64,000 nucleotides of DNA from Dermanyssus gallinae (lineage: Eukaryota; Arthropoda; Arachnida; Mesostigmata; Dermanyssidae): assembly GCA_003439945.1 (NCBI GenBank), contig QVRM01005997.1, positions 56,001-120,000 of the forward strand, given 5' to 3'. The notes beneath the pieces are model-generated. The model searched no databases and was not told where the DNA came from. It saw only the letters and a list, made by a program, of their open reading frames with translations. The translations under genes and the position numbers were made by a program. Shown in pieces: positions 58,289-64,000 of the stretch (position 1 is its first letter; each line of letters opens with the position of its first letter).

Positions 58289-59968
58289 GCGCTCGCTATG
58301 ATGCCTCGTATGTACTTCGACAGAGCGTCAGTGCTCGCCCGCGCTTTCTCTCTCTCTCCCGCCCGCCCACTTTGTGCCTCCTCTTCGTCTTTCTCTGGAA
58401 CGAGAGCTGCTTGTATGTTTGACCTTAACTTCGTCGCCGTTGAAGGCGCGTCTTGCTAAGTCAAGCTGAGTTGTTGCACTGGGCTAGACGGGGCGTTGAC
58501 CTCGCTTATCGAGAAGGGCAGATAAACAACAACAGCAGCAACAGCAACAATCACAGCAACAATAACCGAAAATGACAGTTCCAACAACAGCAACAATAAC
58601 CGAAAACGACAGTTCCAACAACAGCAGCAACTGCAACAACAACGACGACGACAACGACGAACGATGAAGGTAGTAGTAGTAGTAGTAGTGATCGCGCACG
58701 AGAATGTTGATGGTGATGCTGATGATACGTTGAGGAGTCCCGTCCGTCTCGTCCTCAGAAGAACAGAGAGACGATGTCAGGCAACAACAAACGACGAACG
58801 GAGCTCACCATGATCAGTAGCAAGCAGCAGCGCGTAACAGGGGTCGACGGGCCGAGAAGAAACTTTTCTCTTCTAACACTATTTCGTTCGCATTCGTCCC
58901 ATGCAGCAGCATTTGTAACGCAGCAATGTTTGAGGCGCCGCTTTTGTCTAGGTCGCCATTCTGCCTATTGTTGCGCAGCTGTAATTGGAACACTTTGAAC
59001 AACAACAGCTGCAGCAGCAGCAGCAGGAGCAGCATCAACAGCAACAACGACGGCCACAATAACGCCAACACGTATATCACCAACACACTCGAAATCTCTC
59101 GACATAGAGAAACAACACATTCGATTGCTGCTCTAGATGGCCGGGTCACTCACACGCACCACTTATCAGTGCGCCACCGGTTGGTCGGTCGGTCAGTCAC
59201 CAACCAACCTTCTCTGCTGGCTGGCTAACTGACTGAAAGCTGGAAGAGATATTGACATCGATAGCGCTACACCGCCTTTTATTGTTCACTGTTGTTGACG
59301 ACACCACCATCTGTTGACGCTGTATGTGACACGCGGAGAAAGGGAAGGGGGGGCATCTCTACTCGCTTGGGGCACTCACTGGGCGAGTGGAGGCGCGTTC
59401 TAATCGCCTCGCCTCGCATCGCCCCCTCGCCACCTGTTGCCGAGACAGCAAGCCAAACAAATGTAAGGTTCGTCGGCTTCAAGCAAAGCGCGCCAGACTA
59501 CCAGACGCCGCTGCTTCTTAGCAGTTGCTGTTTTATTTGTTCGATCAGTTGTTGCTGTTGTTGTTGTTGTTCGATCGTTGTTGTTGATCGACAGAAACCA
59601 ATACACTGTAGTTGTAATGTAGTGATGAAAAATGGTTGGAGGTGATGGCGAATAAAACGAAATGCAGCGACAAGCGAAACGCGTGCAACGCACGATAGAA
59701 CACAATGTTTTGGATAACCTTCTTCTAGAAATAGATAGGGATACATTCTATACCAAGGAATACATAAGAAATAAAAAGAGAATATGTAAGAAGTAAAAAA
59801 GGGATACATAGAAACACTAACTCAGGTTGGCTACTTTGTTAGTAAGTAAAGTAAGCCGGAAGAATATCTATGAAGAAAACGCCATGATGCCTCAGGTATC
59901 GCCAGTGAATAAAGAATTAGGTCGTCTTTCTGTAGACGTAGTCTTTATTTTGGATCCGAACTGAAGAT
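58289..59968. other. 5' flank of the ABHD5-like gene, CAA/CAG-rich
   Basis: CAA/CAG and GAC repeats fill 58525-58690 and 58998-59060, with TTG repeats at 59545-59585. These probably include the promoter and 5' UTR of the minus-strand gene. Open frames here are repeat translations in several frames. No other gene was recognised. Confidence 0.5.
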
Positions 59969-60869
59969 TCACCTAGTAGCCTCTTCTGACTGGAAGTCGC
60001 CTTTCCTTCGGTGGATTTCACTGAAAACCGTAAGATATAGAAGACGCGCCACACGATCACAGACGTCGTCATGTCTCTTTATAGTTTGTTTGTGTGTTGT
60101 ATCGCACATCTGAGCAACATGAGCCAACGTCTCAGGCGCATGACACCCGTGCTTACAACGTTTGTTGTAGCCCGGGCGTCCCCTGGCCAATCTGGCACGC
60201 GTTAGTAGTGCGTTGATCCTGAGCTTTAGTAGGTTTAAATACTCCTTACCAGATAGGTAGGGTATACCCTTAATTCAGTAATGTACAAAGGGCGTTTCGT
60301 GTGCTTTTTTAAAATGTGCCCCATCGAACGTGTTGTGTAGTTGTTGAGACCAATAATCGGTCTCTTGTGTAGCGGTCTCAATGGAGGTTCCCAAGCGCTC
60401 GCAAAGAAGTCTTGTTTTCGCAAGGTCTTTTTTGAAGTGCCCGGTGGTTAGCATCCATTGGACCCCAAGGTGCGTGGAGTGTTGTAGTGCTGTCAGGCGG
60501 GAGAGGCGGAGTCTGGGGATGAATGTTTGGAGGCAGGGGATGTCCAGACCGCCGTGTGCTGTGGGCGTGTACAGGTAGGCGTTCGGCACCGAGTTTTCGA
60601 GCTTAAGCCGTTTCGATTTAACAACCTTTCTGATCTCTTTATCTAGGTCGCTAGGGAGTGCGTAAGATGGTCTGGGACCGGAGACCAGTTTATATAGGAG
60701 GCGGAAAAAAAGAAAGTCTTTCAAAAATATGAGTCTTTGGTGGGGTTTAAGGGGAGCTATCGTGAGTCTGTTGAGTAAACTAAGGTGTATATCCTTGGTG
60801 GAGTCAACTCTGCCATTGCTGTCAAAGTCGACTCCAAGGTATATATATATATATATATATACCTTGGAG

Positions 60870-60870
<1 letters not shown>
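59969..60870 (-). mobile_element. R2-clade LINE 3' fragment
   Basis: On the minus strand, from about 60845, the sequence reads YLGVDFDSNGRVDS, then LTIAPLKPHQRLIFLKDF, then TPTAHGGLDIPCLQ, and after a stop KGIPYLSGKEYLNLLKLRIN. The last part (60190-59969) contains CKHGCHAPETLAHVAQMC, the C-C-H-C knuckle before the R2 restriction-like endonuclease. These blocks, in order, are diagnostic of the R2 clade. The 5' part is replaced by (TA)n with an inverted duplication. It is a truncated copy, apparently outside rDNA since no 28S sequence is visible around it. Confidence 0.88.

Positions 60871-60872
<2 letters not shown>
60829..60872. repeat. 44 bp palindrome built on (TA)n
   Basis: CGACTCCAAGGT (60829-60840), ten TA-type dinucleotides, then ACCTTGGAGTCG (60861-60872). 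The left part is R2 coding sequence; the right part is an inverted copy of it, followed by a further (TA)n array to 60945. Confidence 0.95.
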
Positions 60873-60934
<62 letters not shown>

Positions 60935-61009
60935 ATATATATATATGTTTACACGAGAGGAACCCCTTTTAGTACTTTCTTTATTGACTGTGGTAGAGCC
61001 GCAACACAT

Positions 61010-61637
61010 GTTTTCACCTTTATTTACCGAATAAAGGGTAAGAAGGAAAGCTAGGTGGGCAGGACGCCCCCAAACCTCCTTTATAATTGTTTTAAGTCGT
61101 ATTGACCTTTACGACAAGTAAATAGCTGCTCTATACCCTCACAGCTAAAAGTGTAAGCCCAGGCCGTATTAAAACTGTTTGGTGTAGAGTTAACTAAATT
61201 ACGACCCTCGTTTGCTGTAGGTACTGACAGGTGATGTTATATTTAGTTATTTTGTAGTCAACTAAGTAAGGCAGTTACAGTAAAGACTTCGTAGAGAGGC
61301 TTAATAAGTGTAATTGTATCCCGAATTTTAGGTAGGTCCTGAACAACGCAAAGAAATAGCATACGATTTTACCTTGAGCTATCGGACTCTTTTTCTGAGA
61401 ACGCTAGAAGTAGTAAAATCGAAAATAACATTTGAAATAAAGGGAACTGCGTCCGTCACTTTGTGATCTTTGAGATACACGTTTATCATAGGTAAATCAT
61501 CCACATGTGTTTAAATTGTAGCTAAATCAATTCATTTTAATTTTTTTAGAGTACACTTAATTGCAAGCTCCTAGCTTCCGCTATTATAAAGTACACTATT
61601 TATAGCCATTCCGCTGTCAGCGTCTCGACAAAAGATA
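61010..61637. other. Intergenic DNA, no gene seen
   Basis: AT-rich sequence without recognisable coding segments or repeats. Confidence 0.5.
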
Positions 61638-62343
61638 TCCCTAATACCATTCAAGGCAATCTCGACAAACTGCGACAATGTAAAGCCGTATGAAACGTTA
61701 CCTAAGAGGTCGCAATTATTAGTCCCGCAACACAGTATCAAATATGTGTGCAGTCAACTACAGTCTAGCATTTCAAATGCTTAGCTGTATATTATATAGG
61801 AGTTGTAAGGAAGTAAATGTTTGAATTTACTTTTTCTTTTATACGTTTGTATACAATGAAACAGTTAGTTTACGTGTGCTGTACCTACTTCGAAACATTG
61901 ACAGTCCGGGAGGCCAATTAAACACGTAAAAGGGTTCCGATAGGCTTTCGACCAGCGCGTATAGTGAACTCTCATCGTCATTCAGCCAAATAATTGTGAC
62001 AGACTGTGTTTTCAGCAAAGGATAAGCGCTGGTCAAAAGCCTATTGGAGCCCTTTTACGTGTTTAATTGGCCTCTCAGACTGGCAGTGTTTCGAAGTATG
62101 TACAGCACACGTAAACTAACTGTTTCAATGTATACAAACGTATAAAAGAAAAAGGAAATCCAACATTTACTTCCTTACAACTCTTATATAATATACAGCT
62201 AAGCTGTTAAAATGCTAGACGGTAGTTGACTGCACACATAATTGATAGTGTGTTGCAGCACTGATAATTGCGACCTCTAAGGTAACGTTTTATACGGCGT
62301 TAATTGTCGCAGTTTGTTGAGATTGCCTTGAATGATATTAGGT
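61638..62343. mobile_element. Fold-back element with 320 bp inverted repeats
   Basis: The left arm (61638-61961) and right arm (62022-62343) are reverse complements over their whole length, with scattered mismatches and small indels, around a spacer of about 60 bp. The outer ends read CCTAATACCATTCAAGGCAA on the left and the complement CCTAATATCATTCAAGGCAA on the right. There is no coding capacity. The structure suits a non-autonomous fold-back or long-TIR MITE. No target-site duplication was found. Divergence between the arms suggests an old insertion. Confidence 0.85.
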
Positions 62344-63927
62344 GAGCAGAACAGAACAAAAGCAGCATCGCTCAGTAGGTAGATGTTGGAACTTAGATTG
62401 TCTTGTTTCTACATATGAAAACTTAAAACTTAGCCAGGTATGCGTTATCGGACTGTCAGATAGACGCAGAAGCACAGATAAGGCGCACGAAAAGCAACGC
62501 TTTTTTCATCCAGGCACGAACTTAATAAGAGTGACGCTGCTGTAGCAACGCGTGATAATAGAGAATTTCACAGTTTGGTCAGTTTTTAACTGAGGCATGT
62601 GTTCGGAATTACGAACAGTGTTTTCCTTTTGCAATCAATTAGATGTCTAGAACTCTTGTGGAGACGTGCTTCGACAATAACTATCCACGTTGTTGCAAGC
62701 GATCTTCGTAACATCTCACTTGCGTAGGGACAAATTTTCTGTGTTTTGAAGAACGAGTTTGAAGCGCAAATCATCTGCCCCGTTCGTTTTATACTGCCCT
62801 GGCGGCCAGCGATCGTTGTGTGTTCTCTCAGAGGCTTCTCTCGGAAACGTGCTGCCGAAATCGTTAGAAGCAGCAGTACGAGAAGCTGTCACGGTTCCTA
62901 ACCAACCAAGCTGCTATTACTTCACCAAAAACGGGGGTGGCCGCCGCGTATGGTAAGCCTATGGACGAAATTGGTGAGCAGGGCGATGTACCAATGTAAG
63001 AATGTAAGACGGGATCCTCAAAGATAGACTTCGTTGCCATGGACGCATTTAAGGACACTTTTAAGTTTCTTGGAAAACGACACCTTCAAAAGATGGGGTG
63101 GGGTTAAGAAAGCACGCACCAATGGGGAGGCCATATTTCCTAGGGTAAGCAAAGGTTGTTAAGGAAGAGTCGCTAGTGCGTTAGGACTAGATACTGAAGC
63201 CTCTTAGAGTGTTCTGGTAGAGTGCTGCCTGCACGGCACGTCTTACGTTGATCCTTACGAGCGCAAGTTAGTAACCTCGCTTACTAGAATAATAGTGTAT
63301 GAAAGACCTTAATTAAGTGAACAGTGCAGAGCATCAAATACTGCAAGCCGATTGACGAGGCAGTACATTGAATTTCCTGTTATAATTCCATGTGCAGTAC
63401 TGGTGGAGAGAGTGGTCAGAAGGGTATATAACGAGGAGAAAGCAAACATCTATTTAAGGAGAGAAAGCCAGCATTTCAGGCAGAAAAACGTCCATACAAG
63501 TTGTTATCGCGCCATATACGTAAGCACTGCACCGTAGTGATCCTCAAGGGTAAAAGGTATAATATTTTACCCTTTTCGAGCTACCGAGAGAGACTCCGAG
63601 CCAAAGGCATGAAGAATAGCAAAAAACGCAAATGGCGAATTATTCACGTGAAATAAAATTTGTAATCTTTGTAAGGAAAACCTTTTATTTTGTGTAAATA
63701 ACGCGGGCGGAATACCAGAAACAGTAAAAAACAACTGGGGTAGTGAAATTCTTTGTTGTCAATATTTGTCACTTAGCTAGGCTGTTGATCAAGAAGTCTA
63801 ACCGAGGAGGACACTTTCCACATATGTTGTTCCATAAATGATTTCTACTTTCTGAGAATGCTTTTAATTTGAAAGAAACCCTTCTTTTTGGGGCATATAC
63901 ATATAACATTGCTTATCATTAGTTATT
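62344..63927. other. Right-end intergenic DNA, no gene seen
   Basis: Mixed-composition sequence. Open frames at 62759-62956 and 63352-63537 have no recognised motif. A small inverted repeat (AAGGGTAAAA with TTTTACCCTT) lies at 63547-63575. Confidence 0.4.
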
Positions 63928-64000
63928 ACATATATGTATGTATATATATATATATGTATATATATATGTATATATATATATATATATATATCTATATATA
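63928..64000. repeat. (TA/TG)n array at window edge
   Basis: An interrupted TA-rich array runs into the end of the window. Confidence 0.95.

Overview
The window is animal nuclear DNA and is most likely arthropod. It has spliced genes with metazoan protein families, long AT-rich introns and intergenic DNA, more than twenty long (TA)n arrays, tRNA-derived SINEs with target-site duplications, several mariner relatives and several non-LTR (LINE) clades, including R1-like and R2-like copies. The gene density and TE mix would suit a mite or other arachnid. That assignment is inference; the sequence alone does not fix the species.

Four protein-coding genes can be reconstructed with consistent exon phases. 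(1) SRP14, minus strand, three exons between 9212 and 2349, encodes the Alu-domain protein of the signal recognition particle. Its 5.9 kb first intron holds two DNA-transposon relics and a 96 bp perfect palindrome. (2) A PARP2-type poly(ADP-ribose) polymerase, plus strand, nine exons from 13515 to 23951, 882 codons. It has the WGR, regulatory and H-Y-E catalytic regions, plus an unusual N-terminal extension of about 400 residues. A LINE relic sits in one intron. (3) An SLC18B1-like major facilitator transporter, plus strand, twelve exons from 31297 to 46019, 511 codons. Its introns carry LINE fragments, dispersed repeats, a SINE and a mariner nested in a LINE. (4) An intronless, GC-rich ABHD5/CGI-58-like gene, minus strand, 58288 to 56942. 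Its nucleophile elbow carries Ala instead of Ser.

Layout: 1-730 mariner relic; 2349-9212 SRP14; 9.2-11.2 kb GC-rich simple-repeat DNA with a SINE and a 25 bp minisatellite; 13.5-24.0 kb PARP2; 25.7-28.4 kb mariner relic and a LINE holding a SINE; 31.3-46.0 kb transporter; 46.5-48.2 kb LINE fragments; 48.5-51.8 kb a nearly complete, frameshifted LINE with a restriction-like endonuclease signature; 52.7-55.3 kb palindrome, R1-like LINE and a tandem duplication; 56.9-58.3 kb ABHD5-like gene; 59.9-60.9 kb R2-clade 3' end; 61.6-62.3 kb a 700 bp fold-back element. The four genes serve unrelated housekeeping roles (protein targeting, DNA-break signalling, small-molecule transport, lipid-droplet lipolysis) and show no sign of functional clustering.

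The most unusual signals are the inverted and direct duplications that repeatedly abut (TA)n arrays, the Ser-to-Ala ABHD5-like protein, the enlarged PARP2 N-terminus, the fold-back element and the well-preserved nested transposons.
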